From the NCBI RefSeq assembly GCF_000188155.2, contig NZ_KE124772.1:76804-121432 (forward strand): 44,629 bases of DNA. The letters are read 5' to 3'. The DNA comes from Methylocystis sp. ATCC 49242 (lineage in GTDB: Bacteria; Pseudomonadota; Alphaproteobacteria; Rhizobiales; Beijerinckiaceae). Shown one piece after another: positions 1 through 8,334 of the stretch. Both the position numbers and the translations under genes were made by a program. Every line of letters begins with the position of its first letter. The first letter of the stretch is position 1. The notes below the pieces were generated by a model. That model saw only the letters and a program-made list of their open reading frames with translations. It was not told the DNA's origin and did not search any database.

Positions 1-1
1 G

Positions 2-199
2 ACGACGGAAGCCAACAAGGTCGTCGGCGCGATTCATCCGAAGGCGATGCCTGTGATCCTGACGACGCGGGAGGAAATTGAGTACTGGATGACCGCGCCC
101 GCTGAGGAGGCGCTCCGGCTGCAGCGGCCGCTCGCCGATGACGCTCTCATCATCGTAGCGAGGGGCGGAAAGCAAGACGAGGGAGGCCTCGCAGCCTGA
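2..199 (+). CDS. SRAP-domain (HMCES/YedK) protein, C-terminal end only
   Basis: The reading frame is open from the window edge and encodes the last 65 residues of an SRAP protein. It is nearly identical to the C-termini of the copies at 18213-18878 and 27947-28611 and shares their IHPKAMPVILTTREE and MTAPAEEAL segments. SRAP proteins attach covalently through Cys2 to abasic sites in single-stranded DNA. The N-terminus with Cys2 lies outside the window, so integrity cannot be judged. Unlike the other two copies, no WGR gene follows. It is the third SRAP copy seen in this window. Confidence 0.85.
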   Translation, partial: TTEANKVVGAIHPKAMPVILTTREEIEYWMTAPAEEALRLQRPLADDALIIVARGGKQDEGGLAA

Positions 200-414
200 C
201 GATCAAGTGCGTCGAACAACCTTCCTTACGAGACGGAAACCTGAAGGCGTCTGGAGCGTTCGTGTGGGCTGCGAGCTTTCGGTTCTACGAGTCACGCCTT
301 CGCATCGCGTTTGCTCCCATTCCCCATTTGTTGAGGATAAATGTAGTATATTGTTGCATGGGGACGCTGGTTTTGCCCCATACTTAAAAGAGTAAGAGTT
401 CTGAGGGGTCGCTT

Positions 415-633
415 ATGACGAACGACGCCGCTGCTCAACTCGCAATCCTCACCGAGGCGCTGACGGAGATTGTAGACTTGACGAGTACTCGACCGAGTCC
501 GGTCGCTCGGTCGGTTGATCTTCTCGATCGAATGGGCGAAATCGCCGCGGGAGCGCTTACAGCCGCCGCAACCTACGGGCAGCTGCCGCCCTTCCCGACG
601 GAGATCGGTCTTCGTGGAGAGACGCTAAATTAG
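415..633 (+). CDS. Small hypothetical protein, possibly frameshifted
   Basis: A 72-residue frame starts at ATG 415 with a plausible GAGGGG ribosome site about 7 bases upstream. The product is helical and Ala/Leu rich with no family I recognise. Shortly before its stop, another frame opens and runs to a TAA at 759-761, encoding a continuation with QIAEASFWLSWMRALIGG. The real gene may therefore have been about 115 residues long and broken by an indel near 600-630. A hairpin (ATGGGG ... CCCCAT, about 358-381) lies upstream. I cannot assign a function. Confidence 0.4.
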   Translation: MTNDAAAQLAILTEALTEIVDLTSTRPSPVARSVDLLDRMGEIAAGALTAAATYGQLPPFPTEIGLRGETLN

Positions 634-822
634 CGTCGCAGATCGCGGAAGCGAGTTTCTGGCTTTCCTGGATGCGCGCGCTGATCGGCGGGCCCTTTCG
701 TTTAGTAGGGGGCGGCGCTGTGAGCGCGCGCGCAAGCCCGGCCGCCGAGGGCTTGAAGTAAAACCAAGCTCCAGGCTCACTATCTCTCAGCGGCCGGCCG
801 ATCCCTTGGTGGCTGTTAATCA

Positions 823-945
823 ACTCCGACAATCACCTCGGAAGACTTGATGATAGCCTTGGCCTTGCCGCCGACGCGCGCCGAGTTCGTCCACCGACTC
901 GTTAGTGATCGACGCGGTGATTGTGATGCCTTTCACGTCAATGAG
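823..945 (-). pseudogene. TOBE/Mop molybdenum-binding protein, remnant
   Basis: On the minus strand the frame IDVKGITITASITNESVDEL matches the conserved core of Mop/TOBE molybdate-binding proteins. One base out of frame, the next stretch reads ARVGGKAKAIIKSSEVIVGVD and then stops, which is the standard end of that family. The two halves are separated by a single-base frameshift near 880, and the N-terminal strand is missing. Such proteins of about 70 residues bind molybdate in the cytoplasm. This copy is dead, though a molybdenum enzyme (SorA) lies further along the window. Confidence 0.75.
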
Positions 946-1870
946 TTCTTGGAAGCTACGAGAACTTCTCCTGGGGTGTCCTTTGGCTGGTCGACTCTGC
1001 AGCGCTCGGCCTGACAAGGAATTAGCCGCGAGAGCGGCTCATGGGTGCGCGCAAGAACGACCTCGTCGCCGATAACTTGGCGCTTTTTAGGCGTTCTGAG
1101 AATTCTTGTTGCGCATTCATGGTTAGCCGGTGTCAACGAGCGCCGATACAATAGCCCTTGGGGGACTCTCTGCAAGGGGTCGCCGCCCGGCGGTATGGTG
1201 ACGCGCAGCGCTGACGCATCCTCGCCGATTGCGCATCAGGTCAGCGCAGTTGCCAGAGCCGATTTCGTAACTGTCAGATAGATGATCCATTCGCTGCAGT
1301 GCTGGATTGTGAGTGATCAACAGACGATCGAAAGTCTCTCCGAGGCCGAATAAACCGGTGCGCTTGATAGGACCGCGATGGTAAGCCCCGATGACCGGTC
1401 TCGACTTCGCCGACGCACGAGTGTGCCAGCTATTCGACCGCGCGACAAGGCGGTAATAACCCTGCTCGACGTCACGATGGCCGAACGCGTCCGACGTCTG
1501 CTCGACACAGGCTTCCCAGATCCAAATCTGATAAGCTGCGCGGGCGCACGCGGGCTTCGTCGAAGACGCAGGCGCCGTCGCTTGGACACCCAAGGATCAG
1601 CTAGCGGGTCGCCGGGCGCCCGCCTATTCTTACCGCGCAGCGCCAGATGAGATCAGGATGTTTGACAGATTGCGAGGGCCTCGGCTTCACTTTGAGCGAG
1701 CGAGACTTCATCGAAGCCCAAATCCATGGTCTTGAAGCGTCGCCAAATCGCATGCGGCCCCAGCCTGCAATTGATTCAGAAAGGGGCGGAATTGACTGTC
1801 TGCGTCGGAGTTTTTCCGAATTCGTTTGGCCCAAATCGGCTCAGCTCGCGGACACCCGCTGAGGAACACG
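946..1870. other. No recognisable intact gene (decayed DNA)
   Basis: Open frames exist on both strands here, the longest on the minus strand at 1123-1593. None has a recognisable domain, a convincing start or consistent codon use. The stretch separates the Mop relic from the flavoprotein gene and is probably debris of earlier genes. The promoter of the gene at 1871 should lie in its last 100 bases, but I see no clear -35/-10 pair. Confidence 0.5.
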
Positions 1871-3319
1871 ATGACTCCATCCGACCACACCGCCGCCCGG
1901 CACCCTGGGATTCAGGGCAAGGCGCTCGCGATCCTCTATCTCATTGCCGCCGCGGCGCCGCTTCTCGCCGCCTGGGCGGCCGGCATCGAGCCGGAGAGCC
2001 GCTGGTCCGAACTCGGCGCCGGAGTCGCCATGATCTCGGGCGCCATGTTTTTTCTCCAATTCTGGAGTTCGGGCCGTTCGAAGACGCTTTCCGGACGCGT
2101 CGGCATAGATCGGACAATGGGCTTCCATCGAGTTGCCGCCGTCGCGGCGCTGCTGTTCGCAATCGTGCATCCGCTCCTGCCACTGGTGCCCAGATTCATC
2201 GAGCAGCCGCAAGGCGCCTTGTTTCTGCTCAGTGAGATGCTGGTTCGTCCCCGCCTGCTGTCCGGCGTCTTGTCGCTTGCAGGGCTCGTCGTTCTCGTAG
2301 GTTTCGCGCTACTGCGGACGGGCCGCGGCGTGCGCTACGAATTCTGGCGCACGACGCATGGGCCGCTCGCCATCGTTGTCGCGGGACTCATCCTCCACCA
2401 CGCGCTGACGAACGGAGATTACAGCAGCGCGCCTTTGCCCGAGGCGGTCTGGCTGCTGCTCGGCGGCGGGGCGCTGCTGACGCTTTTTTCCGCCTATGTC
2501 GTGCGGCCCTGGCGCATGTGGCGACAGGAATGGGTCGTCGAGTCGGTCGAACCGACGGCGGACCATGTCTGGCAAATCATCCTGCGCACGCCGCAGCGGC
2601 GGGCCTTTCGGTTTCGCTCCGGTCAATTTTTGTGGCTGACCATCGCGCCAAATAGCCCGCCCTTCCACGACCACCCCTTTTCAATCGCCTCGTCGCCGCA
2701 GATGCTGCCGAAACTGCGTCTGATCATCCGCGAAGCGGGCGATTGCACCAACGCTTTTGGCGCGATCGAACCCGGCCGCCGCGTGGCCATCGACGGGCCG
2801 CATGGCGGATTCATTCTGCCATCCGGCGGCGTGCATGTCGTCATGATCGCTGGTGGCGTCGGCGTCGCGCCCCTCGTCGGCATGCTTGAGGAGGCCGCCG
2901 ACAACGGCGACGCGCGCGCCTTCCGGCTGCTCTACGCCGGCCGCACACCCAACGCGCTTGCAGGGCTGCAACTCATCGAGAACTTGTCCCAGCGGCTTAA
3001 TCTGCGCGTCGTGAAAGTGGTGGATGCCTCGGCCGCGCCGCCGGCCTTTGAACAGGGCCCGATCAGTCGCCGTCACATTGAGGATATCCTCTCCGGCGTT
3101 CCGCCGAAAGAGACCTTTTTCCTGGTCTGTGGGCCGGCGGCGATGATGGAGATCGCGACCGATGCCCTGCTCGGCGTCGGCGTCCCCGCCGAGCGTATTT
3201 TATACGAACGTTTCGATTATGGGGCCGGACGCGGTGCGTTGGACAAAAGGCGGCGTAACCAAGCTCTGGAAATTATTGCGGCAGTACTCGCCGTCGCCGT
3301 GATCTTTGCCTTGCGCTAA
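1871..3319 (+). CDS. Ferric-reductase-like membrane flavoprotein (FNR-type NAD(P)H oxidoreductase)
   Basis: A 482-residue protein. The first 215 or so residues form about six membrane helices of the ferric-reductase-like transmembrane type, with histidines at 86, 100, 163 and 176 as candidate haem ligands. The C-terminal half is a ferredoxin-NADP-reductase module: the FAD motif HPFSIASS is at about 268-275, the glycine-rich nucleotide motif is MIAGGVGVAPLVGM, and the NAD-site segment is CGPAAMMEIATDALLGVGVP. It would pass electrons from NAD(P)H through FAD and haem across the membrane to ferric iron or another acceptor. ATG 1871 is chosen because TGAGGA precedes it; an in-frame start at 1826 has poorer support. 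The stop abuts the stop of the convergent cytochrome gene with no gap. Confidence 0.85.
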   Translation: MTPSDHTAARHPGIQGKALAILYLIAAAAPLLAAWAAGIEPESRWSELGAGVAMISGAMFFLQFWSSGRSKTLSGRVGIDRTMGFHRVAAVAALLFAIVHPLLPLVPRFIEQPQGALFLLSEMLVRPRLLSGVLSLAGLVVLVGFALLRTGRGVRYEFWRTTHGPLAIVVAGLILHHALTNGDYSSAPLPEAVWLLLGGGALLTLFSAYVVRPWRMWRQEWVVESVEPTADHVWQIILRTPQRRAFRFRSGQFLWLTIAPNSPPFHDHPFSIASSPQMLPKLRLIIREAGDCTNAFGAIEPGRRVAIDGPHGGFILPSGGVHVVMIAGGVGVAPLVGMLEEAADNGDARAFRLLYAGRTPNALAGLQLIENLSQRLNLRVVKVVDASAAPPAFEQGPISRRHIEDILSGVPPKETFFLVCGPAAMMEIATDALLGVGVPAERILYERFDYGAGRGALDKRRRNQALEIIAAVLAVAVIFALR

Positions 3320-3568
3320 TCAAGGGCTCGGCAGGCCGGCCAGATAGTCCACGAGCTTTGAGCGGATTTCCGGGTCGAGTTTTTGATGCTTCTCCAGAAA
3401 TCGGCCGAGCTTTGCGGCCTTCTCCTCCGCCGTGGCGCCTTCCAGCTTTCGCGCAAGCCTGCCGGCGCTGGCATGGCACTTGGCGCAGTGCTTCTCATAG
3501 GGCTCCAGCGCGGCGGCCTGCCCCATCAAAATCAGATTCGCTCCGATAATCGTGAAGAACTTGACCAT
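3320..3568 (-). CDS. Small periplasmic c-type cytochrome
   Basis: An 82-residue protein with an N-terminal signal peptide ending near AAA-LE and one haem c motif, CAKCH, shortly after. A helical tail with DPEIRSKLVDYLAGL is typical of small class I cytochromes c. It should be exported, carry one covalent haem and shuttle electrons in the periplasm. It converges on the flavoprotein gene with stops touching (3319 and 3320). They are not one operon, but the pairing hints at a shared electron route. No methionine is evident after the motif in the short sequence, so the sixth ligand is unclear. Confidence 0.85.
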   Translation of the reverse strand: MVKFFTIIGANLILMGQAAALEPYEKHCAKCHASAGRLARKLEGATAEEKAAKLGRFLEKHQKLDPEIRSKLVDYLAGLPSP

Positions 3569-3907
3569 TGTTTCCAGTCCGCTTTTTGTGACGCCTTCCA
3601 GCGCCAGTCATCGTTCATGCTCCAATGATAGACGGTGAGATTTCGACGTGACAACATTGGCCATCGGACGAGCATGCCGCTCGAAGCGGCTCGATCGCGG
3701 CAAGGGCATCTGGCCGTCAGCGAAAGAAACGCCTTTGAACCCGACAGCGCAGATGGCCTATGGGATTTCTCTCAGACTGATGCTTCAGCTGCGGATTTGT
3801 GTCCAGCCTTTTGGCGCGGCCACATAGCGGCGGGGCGCGCGGCGCAGACTCATCGAAACTCTCCGACGACCGCTTCAAGCCATGAGCCGCGCAGCGTGTT
3901 TATGGCT
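3569..3907. other. Intergenic stretch without recognisable gene
   Basis: This lies upstream of the cytochrome gene and downstream of the membrane protein gene on the minus strand. The plus-strand open frame that covers it extends antisense across the next gene and has no family resemblance. It must hold the cytochrome promoter; I see no clear motif. Confidence 0.4.
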
Positions 3908-4369
3908 TCAGTTGAAGGCAAGCTGCGCCTGCGTCACAACGCGGTCGAACCATGCCGTGGGCTCGTAGCAGTAGCCGTTCGTCGCCACCGGCGCTTCCCG
4001 GCAAAGCTGCGACTGATCGGTCCAGTCGAAGCCCGAGGAGGCCATGCAGGACACGATATATTTGCCGATGATGCCGGATCTGCCACGCCGCGCGTCGGGA
4101 TAGGCGCTTTCGCCGTCCAGCTCGCAACGCGAGGTCTGCGCCATCTGCCCTTTCAGAAAAGCCGTGTTGCTGCTTCCCGTGAAATGCACGCCAATGCCTG
4201 CGACGAACATGAAGGCGGCGAGCGCGAGGACACTGCCTTGCGCGATGCGCGAACGGTTGTCCATCAGGACAAGATTGCCGCGCATAAACCCGACGCCGCC
4301 AACGATAACCATCACGAATCCCAGCACAAACAGGACGATCATCACAAAAGCAGTCAATTCAGGAGTCAT
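3908..4369 (-). CDS. Conserved-looking membrane protein of unknown function
   Basis: A 153-residue protein with two N-terminal membrane helices (about residues 7-30 and 46-64). A soluble, probably periplasmic domain follows with four cysteines (in SRCEL, IVSCMA, QLCRE and GYCYE), which could form two disulfides. I do not recognise the family. Its 3' two thirds is duplicated at 13222-13551 with only four base differences that I can see, so the segment moved recently. It sits between a cytochrome gene and a complete ISL3 element. No export signal other than the helices is visible. Confidence 0.65.
   Translation of the reverse strand: MTPELTAFVMIVLFVLGFVMVIVGGVGFMRGNLVLMDNRSRIAQGSVLALAAFMFVAGIGVHFTGSSNTAFLKGQMAQTSRCELDGESAYPDARRGRSGIIGKYIVSCMASSGFDWTDQSQLCREAPVATNGYCYEPTAWFDRVVTQAQLAFN
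3924..4253. repeat. 330-bp direct repeat, copy A (copy B 13222-13551)
   Basis: The block aligns without gaps to 13222-13551 at a constant offset of 9298 with about four mismatches. Both copies lie close to ISL3-family sequence: the complete element at 4543 for copy A and an end fragment at 12970 for copy B. This suggests IS-associated duplication or recombination. Confidence 0.9.
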
Positions 4370-4542
4370 TCTCTATCTCCGCGCGTGAGTGAACGGGCCG
4401 AGTCCGCAAATCATTGGCGATAACCCGCGCTTTCACGTCCCTCTCGGATCTGGACATCGACCTCAAGGTTGCGATGATCATCCCACCGGCGCTTGGCGAG
4501 ATATGTGACTTTGTCCTGAGAATGACATTTGTGGAGATAATT

Positions 4543-6308
4543 GGGTCTGCCTCACTTTTCGTGCTGCGGAAACGCCGATAGCGGTATCATACGCGCTCGC
4601 AGCAGTTCGGCGCTTGCGCGACCATACATGGTGCGCTTGAGCGTTTTTAATCGATTGATCTGTCCCTCGGTTTGACCATTGCTCCAAGGCTCCGCCACTG
4701 CATTGCGGACCGCGTGAATGTCGCCGCGCAACTTACAAGCGAAGCGTTGCATGGCGTAAATTCCCGATCGCTGAGCGTCGTCAAGCCATTCGTCGAGTCG
4801 CTTTACATCTTTGCTATGAAGGACGCCTCGAAATCGCATCGCGAGCGCGCGCATAGCGACAAAATCTGGTGAGGCGTTCTTCAGAGCTGCGACTTTGACT
4901 GCTTGCCGCGCCGTCAGCATCCCGCGCGGCTTTATGCAAAGCGCTGCGCCACCGATCGGCGAAATGGCCCAACCCGTCGCGGGATCGACGGCGCGAAGTG
5001 GAGGAACCGTCGTTGTCACAGGTGAATCTGTCGGCGTGGGAGCGGTGATTGGGGCGAGCGCTGTGCGCTCCGCACTTCGCCATTTTCCTAAAAGGCGCTC
5101 CATATTGGAGCGGCTGCCCCGATAGCCACGTTGCCGAATTTCCTCGAAGAGTTGTCTACCACCTCTGCATCCGTTCGCCCAACGGTCCGCGAGATAATCC
5201 CGGAAATAGCGGGGAGATGTTGGCGTCGGCGCGCGCTCGCGGCGATCCGGGATTTCGTTCGCGTGCACCCACTTCCTGACGGTGCGCCAATTAACGCCCA
5301 TCTCCAGGGCAATGCCGCGAATGTTCCTTCCCTCAGCCTTCAAAATCTGAACCTTTTCAAACATCGCCTGTCGCGAACGTTGGTGCGCAAGTCGCTTGAG
5401 ATAGCGGTCTTCAGCGATCACTTGACGCCCCGGCGTGCTGCAAGAAATCAAGCCAGCGTCTTCGCCCTCGGCTCTGGGCAAGGAGGGGCGCGCCAGGCCC
5501 TTGTCGGAGCGGCTCAACTGGTGCTCAATCCGCTCTCGCAAATTCTGCAGTAGATGAAACCGATCAGCCACCTGGCGCGCTTGTGGCGCCCCGTGGCTTA
5601 TTTCCTGCGCATAAAGTCCGCAGCGGTCCCGGCTGACGACCTCTACATTTGGATGGCGGCTCAGCCAATCCGCCGTTTCATCCGCCGAGCGTCCGGGCAG
5701 GACGTCGACAACCTCACGTCGTTCTAGATCCACCATCACAGTTCCATAACTCTCTCCCTTCCGCCAGCTCCAATCGTCGATGCCCAACACACGAGCGTCG
5801 CCGGCGCCGCGGGTCGCGCCTTTCTTCAAGTGCCGGAGGAGGGTGTCGTCGCTTGCTGGCATGCCGAGACGGTTTATCAGCCGCTCGCTCGGCTTACCTC
5901 CGGCGCCATGCGCAAATAGCTGAAGGAGCCGGCTAACGCGCAATGTCCGACGCGCATGTCGGACGGCGACGCCGGGAAGCTGATCGGAAAATGTCTTTCG
6001 CGCGCACGATCCGTTCGAACAACGCCAACGCGTCATCAGGATTCTCAATGCGACGATCGCGCCTTGCGCCGGCAGGTCCTGTAGACAGCGCGAATATCGA
6101 CTGTGCCGCCGTCGTGATCGCGCGCCGCACGCCGGACAAGAGCCGATCTCCCGTGCGGCGGCTGAAATCACCCAGCGATCGCCCTCGCGTTCCACGGCCA
6201 TAATTCTAACGCCTGACCCAATCGTCCACGTTGATTTTGCTTGCATACGGCTCAATAGCGGCCACAAAGCCACCAACCGGTAAAAAGCACGAAAAGTGAG
6301 GCAGACCC
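4543..6308 (-). mobile_element. Complete ISL3-family insertion sequence
   Basis: The ends are perfect inverted repeats, starting GGGTCTGCCTCACTTTTCGT at 4543 and mirrored up to 6308. With the adjoining AATT on both sides the match is 26 bp (4539-4564 and 6287-6312). One transposase gene fills the element. I see no 8-bp target duplication of the kind usual in the family; only a short AGAT occurs on each side (4535-4538 and 6313-6316). The right end abuts a truncated HMA gene. Confidence 0.9.
4552..6246 (-). CDS. ISL3-family DDE transposase
   Basis: About 564 residues from ATG 6246; in-frame GTG 6273 is an alternative start. The N-terminus carries a zinc ribbon (CPACG, then a second Cys pair around RCSNGSC), followed by a helix-turn-helix zone. 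The catalytic domain shows D in LGIDDWSWRKGESYGT, D in VADRFHLLQNLRE and E in NGQTEGQINRLKTLKRTMYG. The usual insertion with its own HTH (IRGIALEMGVNWRTVRKW) separates the last two. The length is normal for the family and the frame is intact, so the element may be active. A related but truncated end is found at 12970. Confidence 0.95.
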   Translation of the reverse strand: MQAKSTWTIGSGVRIMAVEREGDRWVISAAAREIGSCPACGARSRRRHSRYSRCLQDLPAQGAIVALRILMTRWRCSNGSCARKTFSDQLPGVAVRHARRTLRVSRLLQLFAHGAGGKPSERLINRLGMPASDDTLLRHLKKGATRGAGDARVLGIDDWSWRKGESYGTVMVDLERREVVDVLPGRSADETADWLSRHPNVEVVSRDRCGLYAQEISHGAPQARQVADRFHLLQNLRERIEHQLSRSDKGLARPSLPRAEGEDAGLISCSTPGRQVIAEDRYLKRLAHQRSRQAMFEKVQILKAEGRNIRGIALEMGVNWRTVRKWVHANEIPDRRERAPTPTSPRYFRDYLADRWANGCRGGRQLFEEIRQRGYRGSRSNMERLLGKWRSAERTALAPITAPTPTDSPVTTTVPPLRAVDPATGWAISPIGGAALCIKPRGMLTARQAVKVAALKNASPDFVAMRALAMRFRGVLHSKDVKRLDEWLDDAQRSGIYAMQRFACKLRGDIHAVRNAVAEPWSNGQTEGQINRLKTLKRTMYGRASAELLRARMIPLSAFPQHEK

Positions 6309-6310
6309 AA

Positions 6311-6466
6311 TTAGATACACGTTATCAAATTAAACGCACGACTAAGCCATTGAAATTTATGAAGCCGGATTCTTGCATTTAAATACAGCGTGACAGCCTC
6401 GGTGACGCGCTTGACGCAATTTCCGCAGGTCATTCCCTGCACGTCGAATATCGTCGACGTGTCCAT
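6311..6466 (-). pseudogene. Heavy-metal-associated (HMA) domain protein, truncated
   Basis: From ATG 6466 the frame reads STIFDVQGMTCGNCVKRVTEAV, the first half of an HMA domain with its metal-binding CxxC. This domain is found in CopZ-like copper chaperones and the N-termini of copper P-type ATPases. After TEAV the family resemblance ends, and the frame runs out in a stop made at the edge of the ISL3 element. The frame is also open upstream to 6553. It is a fragment of a copper or other soft-metal gene and is probably non-functional. Confidence 0.65.
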
Positions 6467-6817
6467 CTCCCGCGCGGCCCGAAGAACTTCGGCTTCAGGC
6501 AAACCACTTGCGAGCGGCTCGATCGTCGCCGGATTGAAGCGGCGCAAACGCAAGGCGCCAAATAAACGCCTCGACTGTCTGTTTTTTCAGTCCTGGAAGC
6601 ACGCCATCAATAGAAGCGTCAGAGCCTTCCAATCCAGCGCAGTCTTGAAAAGCGTGGCGGCGCCAGCTTAATCTCACGCGAGGAATGGAGGACGTCGGCA
6701 AGCTTAAGGGGCTTGGCTTGCTAGGGGTAATGACACTCGGGATGCACGATCAGCAACATCATCTAATGATTGCGCGAGGCGAGCACCCGCATCATTAAAA
6801 GCCCGGAGAATGGCGGC
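6467..6817. other. No recognisable gene between metal-gene relics
   Basis: Short frames on both strands have no clear relatives. A plus-strand frame at about 6683-6799 (His-rich, ending EHPHH) looks like a fragment and not a gene. The stretch is probably further debris of the metal-resistance cluster. Confidence 0.4.
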
Positions 6818-7013
6818 CTATGCAACAACCGCAATTGCGGTAGCAGCGATTGCGCTAAGGATGACCACCAACCAAGGCGGCATTCGCCAAAACACCAGCA
6901 GAAGGAAGGCAAGCACCGCCAGCCCGAACACAGCCGGAGCGAAAATCGCGCTCATCCAGACCGGCTTATAAAGCGCTCCAAGCAGAATGCCGTGACCGTT
7001 GCATTGACGCCCT
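6818..7013 (-). pseudogene. Chromate transporter ChrA, C-terminal fragment
   Basis: The minus strand encodes ILLGALYKPVWMSAIFAPAV and a following hydrophobic stretch with FWRMPPWLVVILSAIAA, then TAG. This is the typical last transmembrane segment of ChrA-type chromate efflux proteins. Upstream, after a one-base shift near 6990, GVNATV continues the same family. The rest of the gene (about 300 residues) is missing, replaced by an Acr3 fragment in the opposite orientation. Confidence 0.75.
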
Positions 7014-7049
7014 TATCTGCTCAACCGCGCCCTCGGCGTCGAGTGGTGC

Positions 7050-7247
7050 GTCGCTGGGCCTTCGGCGTTGATCGGCGCGAGCAACTTCTTCGAGCTGGCC
7101 GTCGCGACGGCAATCCCGCTGTTTGGCTTCCAGTCTGGTGCGGCCCTGGCGACGTTCGTCGGCGTCCTCGTCGAGGTGCCGGTCATGCTCTCCGTCGTCC
7201 ATATCGTCCGCCGCTCGCGCGGGTGGTATGAACACAAAGCGGCTTAA
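7050..7247 (+). pseudogene. Arsenite transporter Acr3, C-terminal fragment
   Basis: The plus-strand frame ending TAA at 7245-7247 reads [20 protein letters not shown], then [20 protein letters not shown] and RRSRGWYEH. This is the conserved C-terminus of the Acr3 arsenite efflux family. About 65 of roughly 350 residues remain and there is no start codon. The small zinc-finger gene at 7271 follows it directly, 23 bases after its stop, so the pair was probably once an ars operon. Confidence 0.85.
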
Positions 7248-7270
7248 CCCAGCTCGGACGGAGCAATCGC

Positions 7271-7462
7271 ATGTCAAAAAATCCGCTTCGCCACCACACG
7301 CCTGACGACGATCCCGAAGCAGGCATTCCCGGCACGGGGGAGGATGTCTGCCCCGAATGCCACGGGACCGGCAAACAGGTCGATAGGATCACGGGCCAAC
7401 CCACGGAAGAGCCCTGCGAACGCTGCGAGGGAACCGGGCGGATCATCGAGGGAATTGGCTAG
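7271..7462 (+). CDS. Small DnaJ-type zinc-finger protein
   Basis: A 63-residue protein with two CxxCxGxG-type motifs, CPECHGTGK and CERCEGTGR, as in the zinc-binding repeats of DnaJ but standing alone. It may bind zinc and act as a redox or folding accessory; the specific role is unknown. A GGAG ribosome site precedes ATG 7271. It follows the Acr3 relic. Its TAG stop coincides with the insertion point of the IS5 element: target TA plus the first G of the element. The sequence beyond the element (TAGG) would also give TAG, so the protein was not changed by the insertion. Confidence 0.75.
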   Translation: MSKNPLRHHTPDDDPEAGIPGTGEDVCPECHGTGKQVDRITGQPTEEPCERCEGTGRIIEGIG

Positions 7463-8326
7463 AGGGTGTTATGTACTTTGGTGATTGATTGTCTTAGTAG
7501 AATCGGATGTCTCCGATTCGCAAACCTTATCCGTCTGACGTCAGCGACGAAGAATGGTCGCTGGTTGCGCCTTATCTGACGCTCATGGACGAAGGCGCGC
7601 CGCAGCGTCAACATTCGCTGCGCGAGCTGTTCAACGGCCTGCGTTACGTGCTGCGCTACGGCATCGCCTGGCGCGCCATGCCCAACGATCTGCCGCCATG
7701 GTTCGCCGTGTATCAGCAATCGCAGCGCTGGCTGTCGGCGGGCGTGTTCGAGGCGCTTGCGCAGGATCTGCGCGCCCAGTTGCGCGTCGCTTCCGGGCGG
7801 GCGGCGGAGCCGACGGCGGCGATCATCGACAGCCGCACCTTGCGCTCGACCCCTGAGAGCGGCCCACGAGCGGGCTATGACGGCGCGAAGCGAAAGCGCG
7901 GCTCGAAGCTGCACATGGCAGTCGACACATTGGGCCATTTGCTGGCGTTGCATGTCACGCCGGCGAATGTCGATGACCGCGCCGAGGTCGGCAAGCTCAT
8001 CGCAGCCGTGCAGGATGTGACAGGCGAAAGCGTCGAACTCGTTTATGTCGATCAGGGCTACACCGGCGAAAAGGCGTCCGAGGCCGCAAAGGCGCAGGGC
8101 GCCGAGCTTTGCGTCGTCAAACTCGCCGAGGCCAAAAAAGGCTTCGTGTTGCTGCCCAAGCGCTGGGTGGTCGAGCGTTCATTCGCCTGGGCGACGCGAT
8201 GCAGGCGGCTCGTCAAAGACTACGAGCGCTATGCTCAGACCCTCGCAGGACTCCACGTCGTCGCCTTCGCATGTCTCATGCTCAAGCGCGCAGCAGATTT
8301 CATGATCCAAGGTGCATAACACCCTC
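7462..8326 (+). mobile_element. Complete IS5-family insertion sequence (about 865 bp)
   Basis: The terminal inverted repeats begin GAGGGTGTTATG at 7462 and end CATAACACCCTC at 8326. Extended to 20 bases, 18 match. A TA dinucleotide is duplicated on both sides (7460-7461 and 8327-8328), as expected for the IS427-like group of IS5. One intact transposase gene lies inside. The element has landed in the stop codon of the zinc-finger gene. Confidence 0.92.
7507..8319 (+). CDS. IS5-family DDE transposase
   Basis: A 270-residue protein. The N-terminal DUF4096-like zone (YPSDVSDEEWSLVAPYL, GIAWRAMPNDLPPW) is followed by the DDE domain with D in AAIIDSRTLRST, D in ELVYVDQGYTGEKA and E in RWVVERSFAWATRCRRLVKD. 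It is encoded in one frame without the programmed frameshift seen in some relatives, and its length is normal. The gene fills the element and is intact, so it may be active. Confidence 0.95.
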   Translation: MSPIRKPYPSDVSDEEWSLVAPYLTLMDEGAPQRQHSLRELFNGLRYVLRYGIAWRAMPNDLPPWFAVYQQSQRWLSAGVFEALAQDLRAQLRVASGRAAEPTAAIIDSRTLRSTPESGPRAGYDGAKRKRGSKLHMAVDTLGHLLALHVTPANVDDRAEVGKLIAAVQDVTGESVELVYVDQGYTGEKASEAAKAQGAELCVVKLAEAKKGFVLLPKRWVVERSFAWATRCRRLVKDYERYAQTLAGLHVVAFACLMLKRAADFMIQGA

Positions 8327-8334
8327 TAGGCCCC

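Noticed and set aside
3635-4423. 262-codon open frame on the plus strand
   Set aside because: It is antisense to the membrane protein gene at 3908-4369, has no hydrophobic or family pattern and no ribosome site; a GC-rich shadow.
5649-6203. Open frames inside the ISL3 element on the plus strand
   Set aside because: Antisense to the transposase; ISL3 elements normally encode only the transposase.
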